Assembly (NCBI GenBank): GCA_035500455.1
Contig: DATJXG010000080.1
Location: forward strand, 1-40,832
Source of the DNA: DATJXG01 sp035500455
GTDB taxonomy: Bacteria; Acidobacteriota; Terriglobia; Terriglobales; Acidobacteriaceae
DNA: 40,832 nucleotides
Direction: 5' to 3'
Shown here: positions 15,259-23,063 of the stretch, piece after piece
Layout of the letters: every line of letters begins with the position of its first letter
Position numbering within the stretch: position 1 is the stretch's first letter
The notes under the pieces: model-generated
Seen by the model: only the letters and a program-made list of their open reading frames with translations
What the model was told of the DNA's origin: nothing
Databases searched by the model: none
Made by a program: the position numbers and the translations under genes

Positions 15259-17784
15259 ATGCCAACTAAGGTTGCAAATGAAACCCGGAGGTCGAACCGT
15301 TCCGGCAACGGCGGCGATGGACACGATGGCCACGCCCGTCCAGGCGGCGCCCAACACTCGGCCGGCAGCGAATCGCTGCTGGTGTCCCAGGAGATCATGC
15401 GCTTGCTGGATGCCTCCCGGGAAGGCCGCCTCAGCGAACGCGGCAAAGCTGACCAGTTCCACGGCGTCTATCGTGAAATGGTGCAGGGCATCAACGAAAT
15501 GCTGGATGCGATTCTGCTGCCCATCGGCGAGGGCAACCGCATTCTGGCTCAGATCTCCAGCGGAAAAATTGACGAACTGATTGCCCAGACCTACAAGGGC
15601 GATCACGAAAAGATGAAACAAGCGGTCAACAACGTAGCCATCGTGGTGCAGAGCCTGCAAAAAGAAATGGCCAGGCTCACCGAAGCCTCAAGAGAGGGCC
15701 AGTTGTCGGATCGCGGTAAGCCGGAGCAGTTTCAGGGCGCGTACGCGGAGATTGTGCGTGGCGTAAACACCATGCTGGACGCCATCCTGCTGCCGATCGG
15801 CGAGGGCAACCGCATTCTGGCCCAAATCTCCAACGGCAAGATTGACGAACTGATCGCCCAGACCTACAAAGGCGACCACGAAAAGATGAAGCAGGCGGTC
15901 AACAATGTCGCCATCGTGGTGCAGAGCCTGCAGAAGGAAATGGTGCGCCTGACGGATGCTTCCAGGGAAGGCCAACTTTCGGACCGCGGCAAGCCGGAGC
16001 AGTTCCAGGGCGCATACGCGGAGATAGTGCGCGGGGTAAATCAAATGCTGGACGCGATCCTCCTGCCGATCGGCGAGGGCAACCGCATTCTGGCCCAAAT
16101 CTCCAATGGCAAGATTGACGAGCTGATCGCCCAGACCTACAAAGGCGACCACGAAAAAATGAAACAGGCGGTCAACAATGTCGCGATCGTAGTGCAGAAA
16201 CTGCAAAAGGAGTTGGTGCGTCTCACCGAAGCATCGAAAGAAGGCCAACTCTCAGACCGCGGCAAGCCGGAGCAGTTCCAGGGCGCATACGCTGAGATTG
16301 TCCGTGGGGTAAATCAAATGCTGGACGCGATTCTGCTCCCCATCGGCGAGGGCAACCGGATTCTGGCCCAGATCTCCAACGGCAAGATTGACGAGCTGAT
16401 CGCCCAAACCTACAAAGGCGACCACGAGAAGATGAAGCAGGCGGTCAACAATGTGGCCATTGTGGTGCAGAACTTGCAGAAGGAACTCGCCCGCTTGACC
16501 GAAGCTTCGAACGCCGGGCAATTGTCCGAGCGCGGGCGGCTCGACCAATTCCGCGGCGCTTATGCCGAAATCGTGCGTGGAGTGAACTCGGTGCTCGATG
16601 CCGTCATTACTCCCCTCAACTTCACCGCCGGGCAGATCGACCGGATCAGCAAGGGGGACATCCCTTCGCAGATCACCGACACTTACCACGGCGACTTCAA
16701 CGCCATCAAAAACAATCTGAACACGCTCATCGTTGCCATGAACGAAATCACCTCGGCCTCCGAGGAAATCGCCAATGGCAATTTGACCGTGGTGATTCGG
16801 GAGCGCTCCCCCCAGGACAAGCTGATGCAGGCCCTCAGTTCGATGGTGAGCGGTCTCACGCGGATCGTATCCGACATCCGTGCCATCGCCGGCGAAGTGG
16901 CGGCGGCCAGCCAGTCCATCAGCACGGCGTCGGTGGAGGTGTCCAAGGGCGCCAGCGCCCAGGCCGCCTCAGCCGAGGAAGCGTCTTCTTCGATGGAGGA
17001 AATGGTTTCCAACATCAAGCAAAATGCCGACAACGCGCAGCAAACCGACAAGATCGCCAACAAGTCGGCCACCGACGCGCAGGAAAGCGGCAAGTCGGTG
17101 GTGGAGGCCGTCACCGCGATGCGCGAGATTGCCAGCAAGATTTCGATCATCGAGGAAATCGCGCGCCAGACCAACCTGCTGGCCCTGAACGCGGCCATCG
17201 AAGCGGCCCGCGCCGGGGAACACGGCAAAGGCTTCGCGGTAGTGGCGGCGGAAGTCCGCAAACTGGCCGAGCGCAGCCAGAAAGCGGCCGGCGAAATCAA
17301 TCAGCTTTCGGGCACAACCGTCAAAGTCTCCGAGAAAGCCGGCGAAATGCTGCAGAAACTGGTGCCCGATATCCAGAAGACGGCGGAACTGGTGCAGGAG
17401 ATCAGCGCCGCGAGCAAGGAACAGGACACCGGCGCCGAACAGATCAATCAGGCGCTCCAACAACTGGAAAAAGTGATTCAGCAGAATGCCTCCGCTTCGG
17501 AAGAGATGGCGTCCACCACGGAGCAGTTGAGCAGCCAATCCGATCAGTTAGTGAGCGCGCTGGCCTTCTTCCGTACAGGAGAGGGCGGCCACACTACGAC
17601 GGTGCGTACTCCCATTCCAACACCCGCCAGGCACGCCGATGCCGCGCCCGCCGAGGTGGCTAAGCCGGGAAAGCCGGACGGCCACTCTGCCCCGGCGGCA
17701 AAGAAGGCGGCCGCCGCGGCCGGCGTCAACCTGCGCCTCAAAGACAAGGGCGATGATCTGGACAAGGAGTTCGAGCGGTTCTGA
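15259..17784 (+). CDS. Soluble methyl-accepting chemotaxis protein with tandem HAMP-like repeats
   Basis: 841 residues from ATG 15259, chosen because AAAGGAG lies eight bases upstream; the frame extends into cheA without a start signal. There is no membrane segment, so the receptor is cytoplasmic. Residues about 48-502 are five consecutive 91-residue units (four nearly identical, the fifth diverged), each resembling a HAMP pair: ASREGQLSDRGKPEQF, then ISNGKIDELIAQTYKGDHEKMKQAVNN. A last HAMP-like piece (IANGNLTVVIRERSPQD) leads into the methyl-accepting coiled coil, whose hairpin tip ARQTNLLALNAAIEAARAGE binds CheA/CheW (about residues 634-653). The C terminus after an Ala/Pro linker ends EFERF, similar in shape to the xWxxF tether that recruits CheR. 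Signal input is presumably internal. Confidence 0.93.
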   Translation: MPTKVANETRRSNRSGNGGDGHDGHARPGGAQHSAGSESLLVSQEIMRLLDASREGRLSERGKADQFHGVYREMVQGINEMLDAILLPIGEGNRILAQISSGKIDELIAQTYKGDHEKMKQAVNNVAIVVQSLQKEMARLTEASREGQLSDRGKPEQFQGAYAEIVRGVNTMLDAILLPIGEGNRILAQISNGKIDELIAQTYKGDHEKMKQAVNNVAIVVQSLQKEMVRLTDASREGQLSDRGKPEQFQGAYAEIVRGVNQMLDAILLPIGEGNRILAQISNGKIDELIAQTYKGDHEKMKQAVNNVAIVVQKLQKELVRLTEASKEGQLSDRGKPEQFQGAYAEIVRGVNQMLDAILLPIGEGNRILAQISNGKIDELIAQTYKGDHEKMKQAVNNVAIVVQNLQKELARLTEASNAGQLSERGRLDQFRGAYAEIVRGVNSVLDAVITPLNFTAGQIDRISKGDIPSQITDTYHGDFNAIKNNLNTLIVAMNEITSASEEIANGNLTVVIRERSPQDKLMQALSSMVSGLTRIVSDIRAIAGEVAAASQSISTASVEVSKGASAQAASAEEASSSMEEMVSNIKQNADNAQQTDKIANKSATDAQESGKSVVEAVTAMREIASKISIIEEIARQTNLLALNAAIEAARAGEHGKGFAVVAAEVRKLAERSQKAAGEINQLSGTTVKVSEKAGEMLQKLVPDIQKTAELVQEISAASKEQDTGAEQINQALQQLEKVIQQNASASEEMASTTEQLSSQSDQLVSALAFFRTGEGGHTTTVRTPIPTPARHADAAPAEVAKPGKPDGHSAPAAKKAAAAAGVNLRLKDKGDDLDKEFERF
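15400..16764 (+). repeat. Five tandem 273-bp units inside the MCP gene
   Basis: Units begin at 15400, 15673, 15946, 16219 and 16492, exactly 273 bp (91 codons) apart. Units 1-4 are nearly identical at protein level and very similar at DNA level; unit 5 diverges after its first third. Conservation is strongest in GEGNRILAQIS to MKQAVNN. Recent amplification or gene conversion is inferred. Confidence 0.93.
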
Positions 17785-17829
17785 CCGCATCCGGCGCGGA
17801 CCGCCTGCAGAACGCCAAAGGAGCTGACT

Positions 17830-18366
17830 ATGAGCGTTAGCGAAATCACCGAGACGCGGCAATATCTCACCTTCAAGCTGGGCAACGAGATTTTCGCCAC
17901 CGACGTGGCGAAGGTCAGGGAGGTGCTCGATTTCACGACCATCACCGAAATTCCCAGAACACCCGATTTCATGAGCGGCGTGATCAATTTGCGGGGCAGC
18001 GTAGTCCCCGTGGTTGACCTACGCCTCTGTTTTGAGATGTCGAAGACCGAGAAGACCCGAAGCACCTGCATTGTGGTGGTGGAGGTTCTGCTGGACAACG
18101 AATCCACGGTGATCGGTGCGCTGGCCGATTCGGTGGAAGAGGTCATCGATCTCGAACCCGACCAGATTCAGCCGGCGCCCAAAATCGGGACGCAGATTCG
18201 GACCGATTTCATTAAGGGCATGGGCAGGCGCGACACCCAATTCATCATGATCCTGGACATCGACCGCGTCTTCTCGGCCGAGGAACTGGCCTCCGTCCGT
18301 GCTTCGGAGGCCAAAGTCACGAGCGATGCAAGCGAGGCTGGAGTTGTAGCGGGAGCAGGGGCATAA
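17830..18366 (+). CDS. cheW: Chemotaxis coupling protein CheW
   Basis: 178 residues. A single CheW domain from about residue 10 to 150: QYLTFKLGNEIFATDVAKVREVL, IPRTPDFMSGVINLRGSVVPVVDLR (the strongly conserved receptor/kinase interface) and IGALADSVEEVIDLEPDQI. The last 25 residues are an Ala/Val-rich tail beyond the usual CheW length. The start at ATG 17830 has AAGGAG seven bases upstream. It lies 45 bp after the MCP stop and 19 bp before cheR. It links the soluble receptor to CheA in the array. Confidence 0.95.
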   Translation: MSVSEITETRQYLTFKLGNEIFATDVAKVREVLDFTTITEIPRTPDFMSGVINLRGSVVPVVDLRLCFEMSKTEKTRSTCIVVVEVLLDNESTVIGALADSVEEVIDLEPDQIQPAPKIGTQIRTDFIKGMGRRDTQFIMILDIDRVFSAEELASVRASEAKVTSDASEAGVVAGAGA

Positions 18367-18385
18367 AGCGCGCCCCGCGCGGGAT

Positions 18386-19237
18386 ATGAGTGCTCGCGAC
18401 GACACGATCTCCAAAGCAGATTTCGGGCGCCTTCGCGCGCTGATCTACGAGCAGTCCGGCATCAGCCTGAACGCGGACAAGAAGACGATGCTGGAGCTGC
18501 GGATCAGGAGGCGATTGCACAGCCTGAATCTGAACTCCTACGCGCAATATTGCGAGTACTTGTTTGACGGGCAGCAGCATGCCGAAGAAGTCGTTCATCT
18601 ACTCGACGTAGTCTCTACCAACAAGACGGACTTTTTCCGCGAACCCGACCATTTTGATTTTCTGATGCAGAAGGCGGTTCCACATCTCATGTCAAGCAAC
18701 CAAGACGGGCGCCCCCTGTTGATCTGGAGCGCCGGTTGCTCCTCCGGTGAAGAACCGTACACCTTGGCGATGGTGCTGAGCGAGTATGGCAAGGCCAACC
18801 CCGGCTTCCGTTTTCGCGTGCTGGCCACCGACATCTCGACCACGGTTTTGGAAAAGGCCAGCCGTGGAGTATTCAAAACCGAGGTGGTGCAGCCGGTAGC
18901 GGCGGAGCTGCGGCAGAAGTATTTTATGCGCAGCCGCGATCCGAAGTCGGATCTGCTGCGCATCGTTCCGGAACTGCGTCAACTGGTGGAGTTTCGCCGC
19001 CTGAATTTCATGGACGCTGATTTCGGGCTGGCGCAAAAGGCTGACGTGATCTTCTGCCGAAACGTCATCATTTATTTCGATCGCCCCACCCAGGAACGGA
19101 TTCTGCAGAAGTTGACCGCGCAACTGGTGCCCGGGGGATACCTTTTCGTCGGCCATTCCGAAAGCCTGCATGGTATGGATGTTCGCTTGTCCCCGGTCGC
19201 GCCGGCCCTCTATAGGAAACAAGATGCTGGAACTTGA
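18386..19237 (+). CDS. cheR: Chemoreceptor glutamate methyltransferase CheR
   Basis: 283 residues. N-terminal helical CheR domain (residues about 8-65, DFGRLRALIYEQSGISL) with basic LRIRRRLHSL; then the SAM-binding Rossmann domain with WSAGCSSGEEPYTLAM (motif I), FRVLATDIS, and DVIFCRNVIIYFD (about 218-230). VSTNKTDFFRE matches the VTTNETxFFR signature of the family. It methylates glutamates in the receptor coiled coil, opposing CheB and CheD. The last codons overlap the start of cheD by 14 bp. Confidence 0.95.
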   Translation: MSARDDTISKADFGRLRALIYEQSGISLNADKKTMLELRIRRRLHSLNLNSYAQYCEYLFDGQQHAEEVVHLLDVVSTNKTDFFREPDHFDFLMQKAVPHLMSSNQDGRPLLIWSAGCSSGEEPYTLAMVLSEYGKANPGFRFRVLATDISTTVLEKASRGVFKTEVVQPVAAELRQKYFMRSRDPKSDLLRIVPELRQLVEFRRLNFMDADFGLAQKADVIFCRNVIIYFDRPTQERILQKLTAQLVPGGYLFVGHSESLHGMDVRLSPVAPALYRKQDAGT

Positions 19238-19754
19238 AGGCGAACTGCCAGAGGTCTATCTATCTCCCGGGGAACTGTTCCTTGCCCGCGAGCCGGCGAT
19301 CATCCGGACCATTCTCGGCTCTTGCGTGGGAGTCACCTTCTGGAGCGGGCGGCTTGGGGTGGGAGCGCTGTGCCATTCCCTGTTGCCCAGGTGCCCGGCG
19401 AATTCGTCCGGCACCGTGAGCCGCGCGACTGGCCAGCGCTACGTGGATTTCTGCATTCGCTACCTGGCCCGGCAGTTTGACGAACTCGGCGCGATTCGAA
19501 CACAAGTGCAAGTCAAACTGTTTGGTGGAGCTGATGTACTCCCCGTCAACAGCACGCCAACGTCGAAACCCACTGTCGGCAAATTGAATTGTGAAGCTGC
19601 AATCGAGATCGCGCGGAGCGAGGGCTTTGAGGTGGCCGCCTCCAGCCTGGGAGGTACCTGTGGCCTGAATATTAAGTTCAATAGCAGGACCGGCGAAGTA
19701 CTGCTGCGCCGTCTCCCACGCGTGCTGTTCGAGGAGATTAACGGCGGTGAGTAA
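19224..19754 (+). CDS. cheD: Chemoreceptor glutamine deamidase CheD
   Basis: 176 residues from ATG 19224, inside the end of cheR, with AGGA just upstream; a longer frame from 19170 has no such support. Catalytic residues of the family are visible: Cys34 in ILGSCVGVTFW and His51 in GALCHSLLP, with the downstream KLFGGADVL and GGTCGLNIKFNSRTGEV blocks. CheD deamidates receptor glutamines to glutamates so that CheR and CheB can act on them, and may also tune CheA. No cheC partner is present in the window. Confidence 0.94.
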   Translation: MLELEGELPEVYLSPGELFLAREPAIIRTILGSCVGVTFWSGRLGVGALCHSLLPRCPANSSGTVSRATGQRYVDFCIRYLARQFDELGAIRTQVQVKLFGGADVLPVNSTPTSKPTVGKLNCEAAIEIARSEGFEVAASSLGGTCGLNIKFNSRTGEVLLRRLPRVLFEEINGGE

Positions 19755-19796
19755 GCCCCCGCCATGGACCGAGTTTAAGGGAGAGATGATGAGCCG

Positions 19797-20861
19797 ATGA
19801 GCGCCCCGCACATTCGCGTCCTGATCGTGGATGACTCCGCCGTGGTCCGCCAGACGCTGAGCGAAGTGCTTTCCTCCGATCCGGAAATCGAGGTCATTGC
19901 GACCGCGGCCGATCCTTTTGTGGCAGCGGAGCGAATCCGCGAGCAGGTGCCGGACGTGATCACCCTGGACATCGAGATGCCGCGCATGGATGGGCTGACG
20001 TTCCTGCAGAGAATCATGTCCCAACACCCCATACCGGTGGTCATCTGCTCCAGTCTGGCCGAGGAAGGGGCGCAGAGCGCTCTGAAGGCGCTCGAATACG
20101 GAGCGGTGGAGGTCATCGCGAAACCCCGCCTGGGCAGCAAACAATTTCTGGAGGATTCGCGAATCACGCTCTGCCAGGCGGTGAAAGCCGCGGCGGCAGC
20201 GCAACTGCGGCTGCTTCGGCCCAGGCCCGCCGTCCAGCCCAAGCTGACTGCCGATGCCATCCTCTCGCCCGCCACCCACGCCATGGCCGAGACCACAGAA
20301 AAGGTGGTGGCCATCGGCGCCTCCACCGGCGGGACGGAAGCGCTCAAGATTCTATTGGAGACGCTTCCCTCGGATGCGCCGGGCATCGTGATCGTGCAAC
20401 ACATGCCGGAGTTGTTCACGCGCGCGTTTGCCAATCGACTGGACAGTCTGTGCCGCATAACAGTGAAGGAGGCGGAGTCGAACGATACGGTTCTGCGTGG
20501 ACGGGCTCTGATTGCTCCCGGGAACCATCACATGCTGCTGAAGCGGAGCGGCGCCCGCTACTACGTCGATATCAAAGACGGGCCTTTGGTGTGCCGCCAC
20601 CGTCCCTCGGTGGACGTGTTATTTCGCTCCGCCGCCCGCTATGCCGGTCAGAATGCAGTGGGCGTGATCCTCACCGGGATGGGCGATGACGGGGCCTGCG
20701 GAATGCTGGAGATGAAACAAGCCGGCGCCGTGACCATCGCCCAGGATGAGGCTACCTGCGTCGTCTTCGGCATGCCGAAGGAGGCCATCAAGAGAAATGC
20801 GGTGGACAAGGTTTTACCTTTACAGGCGGTTGCCGGAGCCCTGGTCGCCCACACGCGATGA
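19797..20861 (+). CDS. cheB: Chemotaxis response regulator and protein-glutamate methylesterase CheB
   Basis: 354 residues. Receiver domain (1-125) with acidic pair in VDDSAVVRQ, phospho-acceptor Asp58 in TLDIEMPRMDGL and KPRLG at the conserved Lys. A linker leads to the methylesterase domain (about 165-350) with the catalytic triad regions IGASTGGTEAL (Ser), QHMPELFTRAFANRLD (His) and GMGDDGACGM (Asp). Removes methyl groups from the receptor after phosphorylation by CheA. The downstream gene starts within its last four bases (ATGA), so the two are translationally coupled. Confidence 0.95.
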   Translation: MSAPHIRVLIVDDSAVVRQTLSEVLSSDPEIEVIATAADPFVAAERIREQVPDVITLDIEMPRMDGLTFLQRIMSQHPIPVVICSSLAEEGAQSALKALEYGAVEVIAKPRLGSKQFLEDSRITLCQAVKAAAAAQLRLLRPRPAVQPKLTADAILSPATHAMAETTEKVVAIGASTGGTEALKILLETLPSDAPGIVIVQHMPELFTRAFANRLDSLCRITVKEAESNDTVLRGRALIAPGNHHMLLKRSGARYYVDIKDGPLVCRHRPSVDVLFRSAARYAGQNAVGVILTGMGDDGACGMLEMKQAGAVTIAQDEATCVVFGMPKEAIKRNAVDKVLPLQAVAGALVAHTR

Positions 20862-22633
20862 AGTCTGCTCCAAACGCAGCACAGCGAGTCGTCATGATTA
20901 CTGGGACCCGCGCGGAAGCCGTCGAGAAGCTGGAGAAGGCCAGGGGAGAGCTTCAGGCGCTGGGACGTGCCACGGAAGGAGAGATGGTTGTGCTGGCCAG
21001 AACCTTTGAGGCCCTTACCAGCTCAACCGACGCAGTTCTGGACCTGGCGGCGACCATTGTCAGCTCGGTAGAGAACGAAGCTGTCTGCTCCGCTCTGCCC
21101 AAGGTGCGAACCCTGGGAGCGGCGGCAAAGCGCTTCGTTGGAGAGAAAGTGCAGGCGACTCATGGCATCCTCGAGACCGTGACTCAGGAAGTGCACCTTC
21201 TTTACGAACTGTCTGTGGTGAGCCGCAGCCAGAGGGCGATTGCTCTTCAGACCAGGGCGCTGAGTGTGCTTACTAATATGGAGGTGGCTCGCCTGGGGGA
21301 CGCGGGGACCGGCTTCCGCTATTTGGCGCAGGAGTTGGCGGACTTCGCCACGTCGGTGACCAAAGACATCCAGGAACTCGCGGACCACACCGAGGCCCGC
21401 AGGGCTGCCATTGAAGAAACGAGGCAGGTGCTTTCTACTGAGCTTCCGCACCTGCAGGACGAGTTGGCCCGAATTGAAAGCGGCCTGGAGAGCGCCTTGA
21501 CCGTAGTGGATTCCAGCCTGACCCAGCTTTTGACGATGCCGGTGCAGTTCAAGAAGTCTGTACAGGATATTGCCCAGCAGATCGCCGGAGTGGTGGCCGC
21601 GGTTCAGGCCCACGACATCACCCGCCAGCAAATCGAGCACGTCGAAGGGGCGTTAGCCGCCATTTCTTCCAGGTTGAGCGGGGAGGGAAACTCGCAGGAG
21701 GGAATCGCGCAGGAACTTCCGCGGGCCTACGCCGGCCTCACCATCCAAATTCATCAGGGGAGAACCATCCGGCAAACCGTTTCCAGCTGGGTTTCTCAGA
21801 TCAGGACGTGCATGGACGCTATTCGGAGAATCAGCGCCTCCGAAGTGGTCGGGATCGCTCCCGCTGTCCTGGAGCAGGAGCAGCATATATCGTCCCATCT
21901 CTCGCGCATCGAACTGCTGGAAAGCGAGAGCCGGGCCTATAGCGAGAAGCTTCAGCAGTCTCTCGGAGGGCTCTCGCACCTGATGCAATTGGTCACGGAA
22001 CATCTGCAACGCACCAAGTCCGTTCGCGAACGCCTCCAGTTACTGGCCTTCAACTCCATCATCGAGGCCAGCCGCCTGGGCGTGCAGGCCGCCGCCGTAT
22101 TGGCCATCGCCAAGCGCATCGAGGCAATTTCCACGAGCTGGAGCCAGATTACCGATCAGTCCGCGTGCACGATGCAGGAGATGCTGAAGCTGGCGGAACA
22201 GACAAACCAGGTCATGGAGGCCTTCTCCGAGCGCAGCAACCAGAGGCTGCGGGAAGCCCAGCTGGAAACCCGGGGCGGCCTGGACAGCTTGCGGAGCGCC
22301 GCCGCGTTCGCCGCCGGGCAGGCCGAGAAGATGAAGCTGGCCACAGAAAAAATGCAGGCAAAAATTGTCAAAGCGGGCAGCACCGGCGATCTCCTCGATG
22401 CTTGCTCCGGCCGTTTTGATCTGGTCCTGGCCGAGATGGAGGCTGTGCACCGGCAGTTGGAGATCGATGACCCGCAAGTAAAGCAAAGATACGACGCAGC
22501 GGAGATTGAACGGTTGTTCTCGGCCTCCTACACCACGGCAACGGAGCGTGAAGTCCTGCAGGCAGCGCTTCATGGGACACCTCCGCCGGTGGTTCAACAA
22601 AGCTTCGAGGGCAACAGCGTTGAACTCTTCTGA
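20858..22633 (+). CDS. Divergent soluble MCP-like helical protein of the chemosensory operon
   Basis: 591 residues, predicted almost entirely helical with heptad-rich stretches and no membrane segment or signal peptide. Residues about 388-430 (ERLQLLAFNSIIEASRLGVQAAAVLAIAKRIEAIS) parallel the receptor tip LLALNAAIEAARAGEHGKGFAVVAAEVRKLA but lack its Gly-rich turn and several kinase contacts. Another conserved-looking segment, VQAHDITRQQIEHV (about 248-261), resembles a motif of chemotaxis-associated coiled-coil proteins. The C terminus ends GNSVELF, a short acidic-hydrophobic tail. It overlaps cheB by 4 bp and precedes cheY by 59 bp. It could be an adaptor receptor, a CheY-binding or phosphatase factor, or a degenerate second receptor. 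I do not recognise a named family with certainty. Confidence 0.7.
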   Translation: MKSAPNAAQRVVMITGTRAEAVEKLEKARGELQALGRATEGEMVVLARTFEALTSSTDAVLDLAATIVSSVENEAVCSALPKVRTLGAAAKRFVGEKVQATHGILETVTQEVHLLYELSVVSRSQRAIALQTRALSVLTNMEVARLGDAGTGFRYLAQELADFATSVTKDIQELADHTEARRAAIEETRQVLSTELPHLQDELARIESGLESALTVVDSSLTQLLTMPVQFKKSVQDIAQQIAGVVAAVQAHDITRQQIEHVEGALAAISSRLSGEGNSQEGIAQELPRAYAGLTIQIHQGRTIRQTVSSWVSQIRTCMDAIRRISASEVVGIAPAVLEQEQHISSHLSRIELLESESRAYSEKLQQSLGGLSHLMQLVTEHLQRTKSVRERLQLLAFNSIIEASRLGVQAAAVLAIAKRIEAISTSWSQITDQSACTMQEMLKLAEQTNQVMEAFSERSNQRLREAQLETRGGLDSLRSAAAFAAGQAEKMKLATEKMQAKIVKAGSTGDLLDACSGRFDLVLAEMEAVHRQLEIDDPQVKQRYDAAEIERLFSASYTTATEREVLQAALHGTPPPVVQQSFEGNSVELF

Positions 22634-22692
22634 GGTGGAAGCCGGGGTTGGGCCGGCAGCGCAACTCTCATAACGGAGGCACGACTGCCAAC

Positions 22693-23055
22693 ATGAAACG
22701 AATTTTAACCGTGGATGACTCGTCCAGCGTTCGGCAGATGGTCAGTTTCACCCTTCGCAAGGCGGGCTACGAAGTGGCTGAGGCGGTCGACGGCAAAGAC
22801 GGCCTCGGCAAAATCAGCGGTGGGAAGTTCGACCTGATCATCACCGATCTCAACATGCCCAATGTAGACGGAATCCAACTGATCTCCGCCGTCCGCAAGC
22901 TCCCGGGATGCAACTTCGTCCCGATTCTGATGCTCACGACCGAGTCACAGGCTGAGAAGAAGGACGCGGGACGCAAGGCAGGCGCCACCGGCTGGATCGT
23001 GAAGCCCTTCAACGCCGATCAGTTGATCGCCGCGGTTCAGAAATTGGTTAAGTAG
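22693..23055 (+). CDS. cheY: Single-domain response regulator CheY
   Basis: 120 residues from ATG 22693. GGAGG lies at 22675-22679, a rather long 13-base spacing, so initiation may be weak; no better in-frame start exists. Complete receiver: VDDSSSVRQM, Asp52 in IITDLNMPNVDG, MLTTES (conserved Thr), and Lys in VKPFNADQ. It is close to the E. coli-type CheY class and is the expected phosphate acceptor of CheA. Only 8 bp separate its stop from the hybrid kinase. Confidence 0.93.
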   Translation: MKRILTVDDSSSVRQMVSFTLRKAGYEVAEAVDGKDGLGKISGGKFDLIITDLNMPNVDGIQLISAVRKLPGCNFVPILMLTTESQAEKKDAGRKAGATGWIVKPFNADQLIAAVQKLVK

Positions 23056-23063
23056 GCACTTCA

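Noticed and set aside
15400..16764. CRISPR-like periodic repeat
   Set aside because: The 273-bp period is a multiple of three, translated throughout, and encodes HAMP-like units; there are no spacers.
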